DNA of 18,556 nucleotides, from positions 1 to 18,556 of the forward strand of contig CAYPFR010000016.1 of assembly GCA_964410285.1 (NCBI GenBank), read 5' to 3'. Under the pieces are notes generated by a model, which saw only the letters and a program-made list of their open reading frames with translations, made no database searches and had not been told where the DNA came from. Origin of the DNA: Fretibacter sp964410285 (lineage in GTDB: Bacteria > Pseudomonadota > Alphaproteobacteria > Caulobacterales > Maricaulaceae). Made by a program: the position numbers and the translations under genes. Of this stretch, positions 1 through 8,203 are shown in pieces (the stretch's first letter is position 1; each line of letters opens with the position of its first letter).

Positions 1-3000
1 TTGGCGAAGCTGGCAGCGTTACAATTAATGTTCGTATTGATACGACCGCTAGCGGCCCAGCTCAGGGCAATACTGCGATTGGTCAGTCAAGCGATCTAGA
101 CTTTGACGTGCCTTCAAATGACCCAACGATTACGCCAGATACGCAAGAGGACGTAAATCCAACGCCTCTGACAATTATCGATACGGATGGTGATGGATCG
201 GCTGATAATCTTGAAAGCTTGACGGCTGACCGAGATGGTGACGGCGTTGTCGATGCTGAAGACTATGATCCAACAGGTTACTTCTATTGCGAAGAAAGTG
301 CAGAGATTTTGACCGGTGGTGGGATTTCTGTCTCAGGACCATTTGGTACAAACAGCTCTGTTGGTACAGCCAATAACATTGTTATCGTCCAAGATGGCTC
401 AAACGGATATTTCCAGTTCTATGTTACAGCCCCGGGTACTTACACAATGACACCGATTTACCCAACAAGCGGTGTGCCAAGCACGACACGCCTTGTTCAG
501 CCAACAGCGCTTGACGTGACAACGCTATTGCCAGAGAACCCAGCCGTTCTGGGGTCATCAGAAGTTGGAAACACAGGCCGGTTGGCGGATGCTTCTTTGG
601 CCGCGAATCCAGAATTCTACTTCGACTTTACGTTCGAAGCCGGTGATCCAGCGGTCTTTATGAACAATATTCCGATGAAAAATTGCGGCACACCTGAAGT
701 GTCTCTGCTTAAGACTGTAACGCCAACGCCGCGTATCCTTGAGGATGGCCGCCAAGAGGTGACTTATACGCTGACAGCAACCAATGTCGGGCAGACACTT
801 ATTGAAAACTTACAGATTTCAGATGATTTGGGATCCGTATTTGGAGCAGATCGTGTTGAGGTTAAGGAATGTCGTATGACTGAATTCCCAGCTGGATTCC
901 AAGATAGCGAAAGCACGACGTATAACGGCGTCACTGACATAGACACATTAAATGGTGTTGGGGATCTAGCGCCGGGTGAAACAATTGTTCTTGAAATGGA
1001 CGTTGTTATTAATCCGGACACAGATGGGCAATTCGTCAATACGGCAACGGTTTCTGGGGTAACACCGTTGAATGGTGACGTTGTTGAAAGTACGGCAAGT
1101 GCTGTCGTGGACCTATTACCGCTTTCTAATGCTAACCTTCTTCAGGTGATGAAAACCGCACAGCCGCGTACGGTGCAAATCGGCGACTCTGTCATTTACA
1201 ATGTAGAGGTAACCAATGCGTCGGCCTCGACGATGACAGATCTTCGTATTGTTGACCGCTTACCAGACGGCTTTGCCTATGTTCCGAATACAGCCGTCAT
1301 GTCCAGTGCGCAGCAGTCTCTTGAGATTGAGCCTAATGTGACCACAAACGGTGTATTAAGCTGGCCCATTAATCAAACAAACGCAGAGCCATTTAACGCC
1401 CTACAGGCTGGTGACACGCTGTCGGTCAGCTTGCGGCTTCTTGCGGGACCGAATGTGCAATTCGGCGCGCATGAGAACCAAGCCTATGTAGAGAGTTTGC
1501 GTACGGGTACGCGGTCTGAAATTGCGACAGCAATCGTAGATTATATACCAGAACCAAGCTTTGACTGTACGCCTGTGATTGGCCGCGTTTATGATGATGT
1601 GAACCACAATGGATATCCAGATGACGGAGAGCCCGGGTTACCTGCTGTGCGCTTGATGACAGTGAATGGCGATATTATTACGACCGATCAATATGGTCGC
1701 TATCATATTCCATGTGCAATTATAGCCAATAGCGAACGTGGGTCTAACTTCTTACTCAAAACGGATGTACGCAGCTTGCCGCTCGGTTACTCACCGACTA
1801 CAGAAAACCCGCGGGTTGTGCGGGCAACGCGTGGTAAATTTGTCAAAATGAACTTCGGTGCCGCGCATCGTCCAAAGCTTCGTATTGATGTGTTTACTGC
1901 CGACTTTGATGCTCAGTCTGGCCTGTTATTACCAGAAGCTGGTAAGCGTATCATTTCTGTGCTGTCCGAGGATAAAGTGTCTGACCGCGCTATTCTGGTT
2001 TATCACGCCGATGAGCTAGAAACTGTAGATACAGCGCAGGACGCCCTAAGCTTGACGATGAATATGGTGCGCGATTTATCTCGTGATCAGTTTAAAGACA
2101 TTGCTATGGAAGCCAGCTGGGGGGACGCCAAAGCCTTCACACGCGGCGATATTCCAGCCAGCGGCCAAGTTTTCGAACGCCCCGTTGATGCAGATGAAAA
2201 CCGTGACCGTGTGGCATTTTTTGCCAACGATAACGGTACGATAGAACGCTCTGACGACAATGATTTCGATGATGAAGACTTCAGCGGATTTGGAACGCAA
2301 GATGAAGCTGGCCTGCGTGGCTCTAGAGGCTCGCGCGCACTTCAAGGTGATACGGGCCGCCCAACCAACAGCTTTGGTGGTCGTCGGGATAATGGCAGCG
2401 CTGAGTCTGCACGCCCCGGTCGTTTAATGCGCTGGATTGGATGGGGTAATAAAACATCATCTTATGTCGAAGGCATGGAAATCGAAACAACAACGACTGT
2501 ACTGGATATGGTCAAGCGCCTGAACGCCTATGCAGATGTTGTCTCTACGCCCCAAGGACGTGTCATTCGCGGCAAGTCTTATTGGAACTATGATGCGTTT
2601 ATTAAACGCGCCGAGCTTCGCGTCTTTGATGCAGATAGATCCACACGCGGGACACCTTTCGCATCGGCCGATTTTGTTGACGGCGAGGTCAGCTTGTTCG
2701 TCAATGATGGTCAACTGCGCTCAGAGAATACACCTGAAACGATGGTCTATGTTCTGCGGGTTTACGACGCTGATGGTAACTTTGACGAAACTGCGCCTAA
2801 GACCCTTAGCTTGGGCTCCGCAGAAACGGACTCCACAGAGGAGGCCTGGCGACAAGAAAGCCAAATGACATTTGGTCACAATACGCTCTTGAACGATAAC
2901 ATTCGTGTTCGCGGCGGGTCCGTGCGTGTCTATGGCCGTAATGTTCCTGGTGACCAAGTAAGCGTCATGGGACAAACAATTACAGTCGATAATGACGGTA

Positions 3001-5735
3001 AATTTGTCGCCGAGCAGATATTGCCAACAGGCAAGCAGTCTGTAGAGGTACGGGTTGCCGGCGTTAACGGAACAGAAAACCGTATTTTGCGCCGTGTTGA
3101 TGTTAAGAACAGAGATACATTCTACGTCGCTCAAATCGAAGCCACAGTAGGTGAGAACATCACAGAGGACGCCTCTGGCGACCGCAGCTTCGAAGAAGGT
3201 CGCGTGGCATTCTATGTGCGATCACGCCTCAATGACCGCTGGGCGGTCACGGCGACGGCTGACACAGGCGAAGCGGAAATTGAGAACCTGTTTAGCGGTT
3301 TGGATGATAAAGACCTCGGTCAACTTCTGCGCCGTCTTGACCCTGAGCGTTTCTACCCAACGCATGGTGACGACAGTACCATTGAGCAAGACGCACCAAC
3401 ATCTGGTAAATTCTACGCCCGCATTGAACGTGATGATGACTACGCGCTTTGGGGGAATTATCAAACCAACTTTAACGATACCGAATTTGCCCGCGTGCAG
3501 CGCACGCTTTACGGCGCCAAGCTGCATTGGGACGAAAACGGTAATCAAACTAAGTTTGGTGATGAGCGTACGCGTCTCACAGCCTTTGTGGCGCAGGGGG
3601 GATCGCGTCAGGGCCGTGATGAGCTTCGCGGAACGGGCGGCAGCGTCTATTACTTGCGCAATGGTGATATTGCGATTGGATCGGAAATCTTGCGCATTGA
3701 GACGCGTGACCGTGTTTCAGGTCTGGTTTTTGAAAGCCGCCGCCTAACTTATGGTGCTGATTACGACATGGACTTTATCCAAGGCCGCGTCATCCTGAAG
3801 CAACCTTTGGGCAGCAGTGTGGATGATGGCCGTCTCTTCCGTGACGGTAGCTTGTCTGGAGATGAAACGGTTCTTGTCATTGATTATGAGTTTACACCGC
3901 TTACAGGTGGGCTTGATAACGCCGCAGTTTACGGTATGCGCGGATCGCGTTGGTTTGGTGACCATATCAAACTTGGCGGGACGTATAACCATGATACTGA
4001 TGGCGGTGCAGAATCAGATCTTTATGAACTAGACTTGACCCTGCAACATGCGGCCGGGACCTATCTGAAAGGTGAAATCGCCAAGACAAAAGGTGCAGGT
4101 GTTGAAACCTTCCGCTCTCTTGACGGCGGCTTCACTTACAATCCGCTCGCAAGAGGGGGCCGGATGAATAATGCATCGGCACTTGCCTATGCGCTTGAAG
4201 CCGCAGTCGACTTTACAGAAGTTGATGGGTTTAATCTGGATGGTTCATCTTATGCTTACTGGCGTAAGCGCGAGGCTGGTTTTGCAGGTTATGCAGAATC
4301 GACCAATCAGCAAATCCAGCAATTTGGCGGTGGCCTAAGTCTTGCCCTGAGCAACCAGTTTGACCTTACCGCGCGTGCGGATGTGACAGACGATAAGACA
4401 ATTGGCACAAATAGTTTTGCCGAAGCGAGCCTCGATTATAAAGCCAATGAGCATATCACGGCCTCTATCGGTGCATCGTTTAATGATGATGCGCGCGGTA
4501 ATTCAGGTACGTCTCTTGGTGGACGGGTTGATTATAAATTTGATGATGACAGAAATGTTTATGTTTATGGTCAAGTAGCTATTCAAGGTGACAATCAGCG
4601 CACAACTGACAGAGCCGGTATAGGCGCGGAAATGCGCCTGTCTAAGAAAATCATCGGTGGTGGTGAAGTGTCTGCTGGCGAAGATGGACTAGGCGCGAGA
4701 GCTTCCCTACATTATGATTATGGGGATGGTAATCAGTCATATGTTTCTTACGAACTACCGCTGAACGCGCGTGCGCAGTCAAATAATGGTACGTTTAACT
4801 TAGGTGCCCGCCGCCGTTACTCAGATTCACTCTCTGTTTATGGCGAGGAACGGATGCAACTTAATGACCTTAGTGTGAACGGTGTTACCCATGCCTATGG
4901 TGTCGACTATGATCCTGGGAATTGGAAATTTGGTATATCGGCTGAAGTCGGCCGTATCGACGACATTGACCGCGAGGCCTTCTCGGCCAATATCGGCTTT
5001 GCTTCTGACCGCGTTAAATTCGGTGTAACAGGCGAATGGCGTGAGGACGAAAATGTTGATACAAATGACGTTCGTAACGCTTGGCTTCTTCGTTCGACAG
5101 CGAGCTATCTCGCATCAGAGGAACTGCGTTTGCAAGGTAAGCTGAATTTTGCTTTCTCTGATCAGTCAAGTGCTGACGACGCGTTAGGACCACAGACTTT
5201 TAACGAAGCTGAATTTATTGAAGCCTCTCTCGCGGCGGCTTATCGCCCTATCTGGGATGATCGTCTCAATGTCTTAGCAAAGCTTGTCTGGCTTGAAGAT
5301 CTGTCTCCAACCTCCCAGCGCTTCAATGGAGAGTCCATAAACTATCGTCAGAAGAGCCAGATTGCTTCTCTTGACGCGAGCTATGACATTTCTCCGCGCT
5401 TCACGCTTGGTGGTAAATATGCCTACCGTGCGGGATCAGTGACTAGCTCTCGTGAAAGCCTAGACTTCACACGCTCTGAAGCTGAGTTGGCTATTATCCG
5501 CCTTGACTTCCATGCGACTCATAAGTGGGATGCCGTAGTCGAAGGCCGCAGGCTAGATATTGGTAATGGTGTTATTGTACGCGATGGCGGCTTGCTGGGT
5601 GTTTACCGTCATGTGAATGATAATGCCAAAATCGGTCTCGGTTTAACATGGGGCGGTATCGAAGAAGAATATCTTGCTGCTACAAGTAAAGAGAACGATA
5701 TTGGGTGGTATCTAAATGTCGTCGGCAAATTCTAG
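1..5735 (+). CDS. Large DUF11/SdrD_B-type outer-membrane surface protein (5' end missing)
   Basis: The reading frame is open from the first full codon (position 3), so the gene starts upstream; a GTG at 108 is only an internal codon. Visible in order: aspartate-rich DxDxDG calcium-binding-type repeats (about nt 180-270); two DUF11-like beta-sandwich repeats beginning near nt 700 and 1130 (ExTYTLTATNVG, VIYNVEVTNAS, then 'DRLPDGFAYVPN'); an SdrD_B/carboxypeptidase-like domain near nt 1565-1740 ('GRVYDDVNHNGYPDDGEPG'); an acidic then Gly/Arg/Ser-rich linker near nt 2220-2430; and a long C-terminal half of alternating polar/aromatic strands that ends in Phe, the usual BAM signature of outer-membrane barrels. 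Known: DUF11 proteins are surface or adhesion-like. Inferred: an outer-membrane-anchored protein exposing beta-sandwich repeats; ligand unknown. A strong terminator follows directly, so it ends its transcript. Confidence 0.85.
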   Translation, partial: GEAGSVTINVRIDTTASGPAQGNTAIGQSSDLDFDVPSNDPTITPDTQEDVNPTPLTIIDTDGDGSADNLESLTADRDGDGVVDAEDYDPTGYFYCEESAEILTGGGISVSGPFGTNSSVGTANNIVIVQDGSNGYFQFYVTAPGTYTMTPIYPTSGVPSTTRLVQPTALDVTTLLPENPAVLGSSEVGNTGRLADASLAANPEFYFDFTFEAGDPAVFMNNIPMKNCGTPEVSLLKTVTPTPRILEDGRQEVTYTLTATNVGQTLIENLQISDDLGSVFGADRVEVKECRMTEFPAGFQDSESTTYNGVTDIDTLNGVGDLAPGETIVLEMDVVINPDTDGQFVNTATVSGVTPLNGDVVESTASAVVDLLPLSNANLLQVMKTAQPRTVQIGDSVIYNVEVTNASASTMTDLRIVDRLPDGFAYVPNTAVMSSAQQSLEIEPNVTTNGVLSWPINQTNAEPFNALQAGDTLSVSLRLLAGPNVQFGAHENQAYVESLRTGTRSEIATAIVDYIPEPSFDCTPVIGRVYDDVNHNGYPDDGEPGLPAVRLMTVNGDIITTDQYGRYHIPCAIIANSERGSNFLLKTDVRSLPLGYSPTTENPRVVRATRGKFVKMNFGAAHRPKLRIDVFTADFDAQSGLLLPEAGKRIISVLSEDKVSDRAILVYHADELETVDTAQDALSLTMNMVRDLSRDQFKDIAMEASWGDAKAFTRGDIPASGQVFERPVDADENRDRVAFFANDNGTIERSDDNDFDDEDFSGFGTQDEAGLRGSRGSRALQGDTGRPTNSFGGRRDNGSAESARPGRLMRWIGWGNKTSSYVEGMEIETTTTVLDMVKRLNAYADVVSTPQGRVIRGKSYWNYDAFIKRAELRVFDADRSTRGTPFASADFVDGEVSLFVNDGQLRSENTPETMVYVLRVYDADGNFDETAPKTLSLGSAETDSTEEAWRQESQMTFGHNTLLNDNIRVRGGSVRVYGRNVPGDQVSVMGQTITVDNDGKFVAEQILPTGKQSVEVRVAGVNGTENRILRRVDVKNRDTFYVAQIEATVGENITEDASGDRSFEEGRVAFYVRSRLNDRWAVTATADTGEAEIENLFSGLDDKDLGQLLRRLDPERFYPTHGDDSTIEQDAPTSGKFYARIERDDDYALWGNYQTNFNDTEFARVQRTLYGAKLHWDENGNQTKFGDERTRLTAFVAQGGSRQGRDELRGTGGSVYYLRNGDIAIGSEILRIETRDRVSGLVFESRRLTYGADYDMDFIQGRVILKQPLGSSVDDGRLFRDGSLSGDETVLVIDYEFTPLTGGLDNAAVYGMRGSRWFGDHIKLGGTYNHDTDGGAESDLYELDLTLQHAAGTYLKGEIAKTKGAGVETFRSLDGGFTYNPLARGGRMNNASALAYALEAAVDFTEVDGFNLDGSSYAYWRKREAGFAGYAESTNQQIQQFGGGLSLALSNQFDLTARADVTDDKTIGTNSFAEASLDYKANEHITASIGASFNDDARGNSGTSLGGRVDYKFDDDRNVYVYGQVAIQGDNQRTTDRAGIGAEMRLSKKIIGGGEVSAGEDGLGARASLHYDYGDGNQSYVSYELPLNARAQSNNGTFNLGARRRYSDSLSVYGEERMQLNDLSVNGVTHAYGVDYDPGNWKFGISAEVGRIDDIDREAFSANIGFASDRVKFGVTGEWREDENVDTNDVRNAWLLRSTASYLASEELRLQGKLNFAFSDQSSADDALGPQTFNEAEFIEASLAAAYRPIWDDRLNVLAKLVWLEDLSPTSQRFNGESINYRQKSQIASLDASYDISPRFTLGGKYAYRAGSVTSSRESLDFTRSEAELAIIRLDFHATHKWDAVVEGRRLDIGNGVIVRDGGLLGVYRHVNDNAKIGLGLTWGGIEEEYLAATSKENDIGWYLNVVGKF

Positions 5736-5763
5736 CTTTTGGCTATAATTTTATAAAATGAAC

Positions 5764-5794
5764 AAAGCTCTCTGCACCGCAGAGAGCTTTTTTT
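5764..5794 (+). terminator. Intrinsic terminator of the large surface-protein gene
   Basis: A perfect 12-bp stem (AAAGCTCTCTGC at 5764-5775 and GCAGAGAGCTTT at 5779-5790) with a 3-nt ACC loop runs into a seven-T tract (5788-5794). It begins 28 nt after the TAG stop. The A-tract on the 5' side could also let it work, more weakly, on the opposite strand. Confidence 0.95.
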
Positions 5795-5819
5795 GGTAAC
5801 AGTATTGGCCCAAATTTTC

Positions 5820-5847
5820 ATGGGTTTCATGGAATGTATGGGTTTCA
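5820..5847. repeat. Short direct repeat upstream of the SH3 gene
   Basis: ATGGGTTTCA occurs at 5820-5829 and again at 5838-5847, 18 bp apart, roughly 100 bp before the SH3 gene. It could be a regulator site, but two 10-mers are weak evidence and no convincing -35/-10 pair was found beside them. Confidence 0.3.
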
Positions 5848-5942
5848 CGCATCATGTTTATCTTAGGCGGCGTTAAGCATTTGTTCACCATATATTATGA
5901 TTTAGGCCTCACTATTGAAATCGAACTTCAAATGGAGATTTC

Positions 5943-6719
5943 ATGATGAATTATAATCCTGTTCTTCTTACGATAAGTGTTTTTGTTTCTGGTACTTTAA
6001 TAGCGATGCCGGCTTCCGCGCAGACCACGACGACAGCACAGCCTGTTGAATTATCGAATGACGAAAATTCAAGGCCGACACGCCGAATTGTCCGAGAAGT
6101 GGAGCCTCTTAATTATTGGGTTGAAGCGGAAAAATTACCTATTCGGGACAATCCAGTTGCGGGGGATGTCAATGGTATGCTCAAACTTGGACAAAAAGTA
6201 AAAGTCTATGACCGTTTTGAAAATTGGTTACGCATTAGCAAAACAGGGGCAACGGAAAAATGGGTTAATGCAAATTACCTCACCACGGATCAACTGACTT
6301 GGGCCCGCTTTGATAATAAGCGTCGCCGCTCAGCTGGGTTTAGTCGATCAAATTTGGTGGATGATGTGTCCCTAAAACGCATAAAAATACCTTCGGATAA
6401 AGACGCGCGGGTTTACGCGGCCTCCATAAAGGCGACTGCAAATAATAACCGCGTTATTGTCACGCGACAAAACTTTCGTGCAGGCCCTTATTTCGAAAAA
6501 CGGCTCGTCTCATGTGCTGAAAATGGTGTCGCCTCACGCTTCCAGCTTTTAGGGGAAGGCCACAGCTATATGATGATGGAAAAAGACATTCGCGCGCAAG
6601 GGGTTGATGTAAACACTGCGTCTCCGCGCACTGAAATTACGAATAGTTCTGCTACGCCAAAAACATTGACTATCGTCAACTATAGTTGTGAGTCGCAAAA
6701 TTTTATTTCTGCTCAGTAA
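5943..6719 (+). CDS. Secreted SH3-domain protein
   Basis: 258 aa. The N-terminus is a Sec signal peptide: a short polar start, a hydrophobic core (LLTISVFVSGTLIAM) and a likely signal-peptidase I cut after 'PASA', before QTTTTAQ. Residues about 54-118 match a bacterial SH3 (SH3_3-like) fold: 'VEAEKLPIRDNP', then a glycine-led turn, 'VKVYDRFENWLRI' and 'EKWVNANYL'. The C-terminal part (about 150-258) has two cysteines that could form a periplasmic disulfide and matches no family I can name. A GGAG at 5934-5937 supports a start at 5943 or at the adjacent ATG at 5946. Such proteins usually act in the periplasm, often near the cell wall. It stands alone between a terminator upstream and a gene-poor stretch downstream, so its partner is not shown by context. 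Confidence 0.85.
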   Translation: MMNYNPVLLTISVFVSGTLIAMPASAQTTTTAQPVELSNDENSRPTRRIVREVEPLNYWVEAEKLPIRDNPVAGDVNGMLKLGQKVKVYDRFENWLRISKTGATEKWVNANYLTTDQLTWARFDNKRRRSAGFSRSNLVDDVSLKRIKIPSDKDARVYAASIKATANNNRVIVTRQNFRAGPYFEKRLVSCAENGVASRFQLLGEGHSYMMMEKDIRAQGVDVNTASPRTEITNSSATPKTLTIVNYSCESQNFISAQ

Positions 6720-6824
6720 TACGACCCAATTAGTTTAAACGCTGACGTAATCAATCGTTTTAGCGACGGGGCCGCCGCAATGGCCTCTATACTGAATCTA
6801 TGTCTCGGCACAGATGCAACATAG

Positions 6825-6899
6825 AGCATAGCTTTCGGTTCTTCACTTTATGACAATGGCTATGGTGGCGTAGAACTAGGCCTTGGCGGTGGCGTTTAA
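6825..6899 (+). pseudogene. Possible gene remnant, Gly-rich tail
   Basis: A 24-codon frame between stops reads like the end of a Gly/Tyr-rich membrane or secreted protein ('YDNGYGGVELGLGGGV' then TAA). An earlier in-frame stop at 6822-6824 separates it from a further protein-like run starting near 6777. No start codon with a ribosome site is present. It may be chance. Confidence 0.2.
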
Positions 6900-7490
6900 T
6901 TCCGATAGGTAGGCTTTTCAATTCGCGGTATTTCAAGTCACAAATTTGCGAGATGGTTATATGGTTTGTGTGCCACATTAATGCCGTGCAAGTCCTAATT
7001 TTGCTGACCTTCTCTTGAGGCTAGAGCTTTTGTGAGGGTGCAGGACGCCCCTAGCTTTATAGACACCTTGCAAGGTAAAACTTGAAGCAAGAAGAATGTC
7101 TCATGGCGGTCGTGTTCGATATTCTGTTGGGTTCGAACATGGGAGCAATGGTTCATGCCGCAGACAAGGACTTGGTTTTGCTCCCTAATAAGGATTCCTA
7201 CTCATTCAAAAAATGAAACTACGAAACAGATTCAATAACTTACATCAAAAGGTTTGGATCTGTAGGAGTGCGGCTAAATTCAAGTAATTTATACTGTAAT
7301 TTCAATGGCATAGAGGGATTGAAAATATCAAATGTTTACCAGGGTATTGTCAATATTGTTTACCCTTTTAAGCCGCTCCCATAGAACAGTAGTACCAATT
7401 GAGGGGGAGGGTATTCCCATTGTAGACCTTAGCTGAGTGGCTTAAAATGCTGGGAATGAGACACTCTGCTATTTCTGTTTAGGGGATTAA

Positions 7491-7619
7491 GTTATCATTT
7501 TGCGGCGGCTTAATATCGCTCAATGTAAGACACTGAGTTATAGTTCGCTATGTGGATTAGCAAAAAGTCAACTTACCACCGAAGTCGAATGGTTGAGAGA
7601 CTTACAGTTAGAACTTTAA
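7491..7619 (+). pseudogene. Possible short gene remnant
   Basis: A 42-codon stop-to-stop frame ends with 'LTTEVEWLRDLQLEL', a helical, charged stretch. The same frame continues past TAA as 'AARYQKKIKVRIPN' up to the next stop, as if one nonsense mutation had broken a longer gene. No start or ribosome site is visible and I do not recognise a family. Confidence 0.2.
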
Positions 7620-7642
7620 GCAGCTCGCTATCAGAAAAAAAT

Positions 7643-7670
7643 TAAGGTTCGAATCCCTAATGTTGCACGA
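7643..7670 (+). other. tRNA 3'-end-like fragment
   Basis: GGTTCGAATCCCTA resembles a tRNA T-arm: stem TAAGG/CCCTA with one mismatch around a TTCGAAT loop, then 7 nt (ATGTTGC), a discriminator-like A and CGA where CCA would be. No anticodon arm precedes it, so it is not a working tRNA. Such fragments are left by elements that integrate into tRNA genes, but the match is short. Confidence 0.3.
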
Positions 7671-7758
7671 TTGTAGCTCATTTTGTAGCCAAAAATGAGG
7701 TTAGTAGAGGGACTTTTGCAGGAAATTTCAGGGTCAACAGTAATAATCAAAAGAAATT

Positions 7759-7774
7759 AATGGCGCACCGGGGA
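7759..7774. repeat. Distal attachment site (16-bp direct repeat)
   Basis: AATGGCGCACCGGGGA matches 18500-18515 at all 16 positions; the sequences diverge on both sides (T/A upstream, T/G downstream). It copies the last bases of the tRNA-Arg gene, including the complement of CCA, but no other tRNA sequence follows here, as expected at the far end of a tRNA-targeted island. Confidence 0.85.
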
Positions 7775-7908
7775 TGCGTGGCTCTTGGTCTTTAAAACTG
7801 ATATAAATCAATAGCATGGACATCACTCAAATGTCAATGGACACCAGTTTTTGCCGCAAAACTGCACCCCAGCGGAAAAGAGCCAAAATAGCAAAAAAAA
7901 TCGTAGCT

Positions 7909-8053
7909 GGGTTGCTATGCAACCCTTGCTCCTTGGCGAAAGCGGGGTGTGCAAACGGAGCGGTAAATCGTGCGGGGTGGTGCGGGCGCAAGGCGCAGAC
8001 TGAGCCACGGCCCGTGCTATTTTCTGCGAAGTGCGCCGAGGGGCTGCGCCCCT
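7909..8053. other. GC-rich hairpin block, candidate transfer origin (oriT)
   Basis: Composition changes sharply from AT-rich to GC-rich here. Visible elements: a perfect hairpin GGGTTGC-TAT-GCAACCC (7909-7925), an inverted repeat CACG-GCC-CGTG (about 8006-8016), AAGTGCGCC at 8029-8037 and a hairpin AGGGGC-TGC-GCCCCT (8039-8053). The MobQ/RSF1010-family nic region contains TAAGTGCGCCCT next to an inverted repeat, and AAGTGCGCC here resembles its core. The spacing of the inverted repeat differs and the bases after GCC do not match, so this is only a candidate for mobilization in trans. Confidence 0.3.
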
Positions 8054-8161
8054 AAGTTAGATTGGTCCAGTAAAACACGGTAAGCCCATATGTAGCGGTT
8101 AACAGGTCTAAACCCCCATGATATTGAGTGTTTCAGCCTTAAAAACTTGATTTCTAGTAAC

Positions 8162-8180
8162 TCCGGTAAGTTCCGGTAAG
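8162..8180. repeat. Tandem 9-bp repeat, 10-bp period
   Basis: TCCGGTAAG occurs at 8162-8170 and 8172-8180, one helical turn apart, flanked by ACTCC and GGAGT, which could pair. It lies just past the AlbA_2/GHKL stop codon. It may be an integrase or accessory-protein site near the island end, or chance. Confidence 0.4.
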
Positions 8181-8203
8181 GAGTGTTAACATTTTGTTAA
8201 TGT

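Larger units (their letters stand above)
6720..7758. other. About 1 kb without a convincing gene, left of the island
   Basis: No frame here has a believable start, ribosome site and protein-like composition over more than about 45 codons. It contains two short protein-like stop-to-stop frames (6825-6899, 7491-7619), a tRNA 3'-end-like fragment (7643-7670), a weak terminator-like stem AGGGTA/TACCCT at 7341-7346 and 7361-7366 followed by TTTT, a repeated TGTTTACC (7333-7340, 7357-7364) and an 8-bp hairpin CTCATTTT/AAAATGAG (7677-7684, 7692-7699). The mix suggests decayed sequence, perhaps from earlier insertions next to the present island. Confidence 0.6.
7775..8203. other. Non-coding left end of the island
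   Basis: There is no supported gene over these 429 bp. A 79-codon frame at 7816-8055 on the + strand is Cys/Arg/Ala-rich, lacks a ribosome site and is best explained by the GC-rich structured DNA beneath it. The stretch holds a repeated ATGGACA (7816-7822, 7837-7843, 21 bp apart), the hairpin-rich block at 7909-8053, a tandem 9-mer at 8162-8180 and an AT-rich stem (AACATT/AATGTT, 8188-8204) at the end of the AlbA_2/GHKL gene. No strong terminator for that gene was found. Confidence 0.6.

Noticed and set aside
3151..3747. 198-codon + strand frame inside the large surface-protein gene
   Set aside because: It lies wholly within a better-supported gene in another frame, is rich in Arg/Met/Ser shadow composition and has no domain.
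7341..7370. Terminator-like stem AGGGTA/TACCCT with TTTT
   Set aside because: The stem is only 6 bp, the T-run is short and no gene ends nearby.
7816..8055. 79-codon frame at the left island end
   Set aside because: Cys/Arg/Ala-rich composition follows from GC-rich structured DNA; no ribosome site and no recognisable domain.
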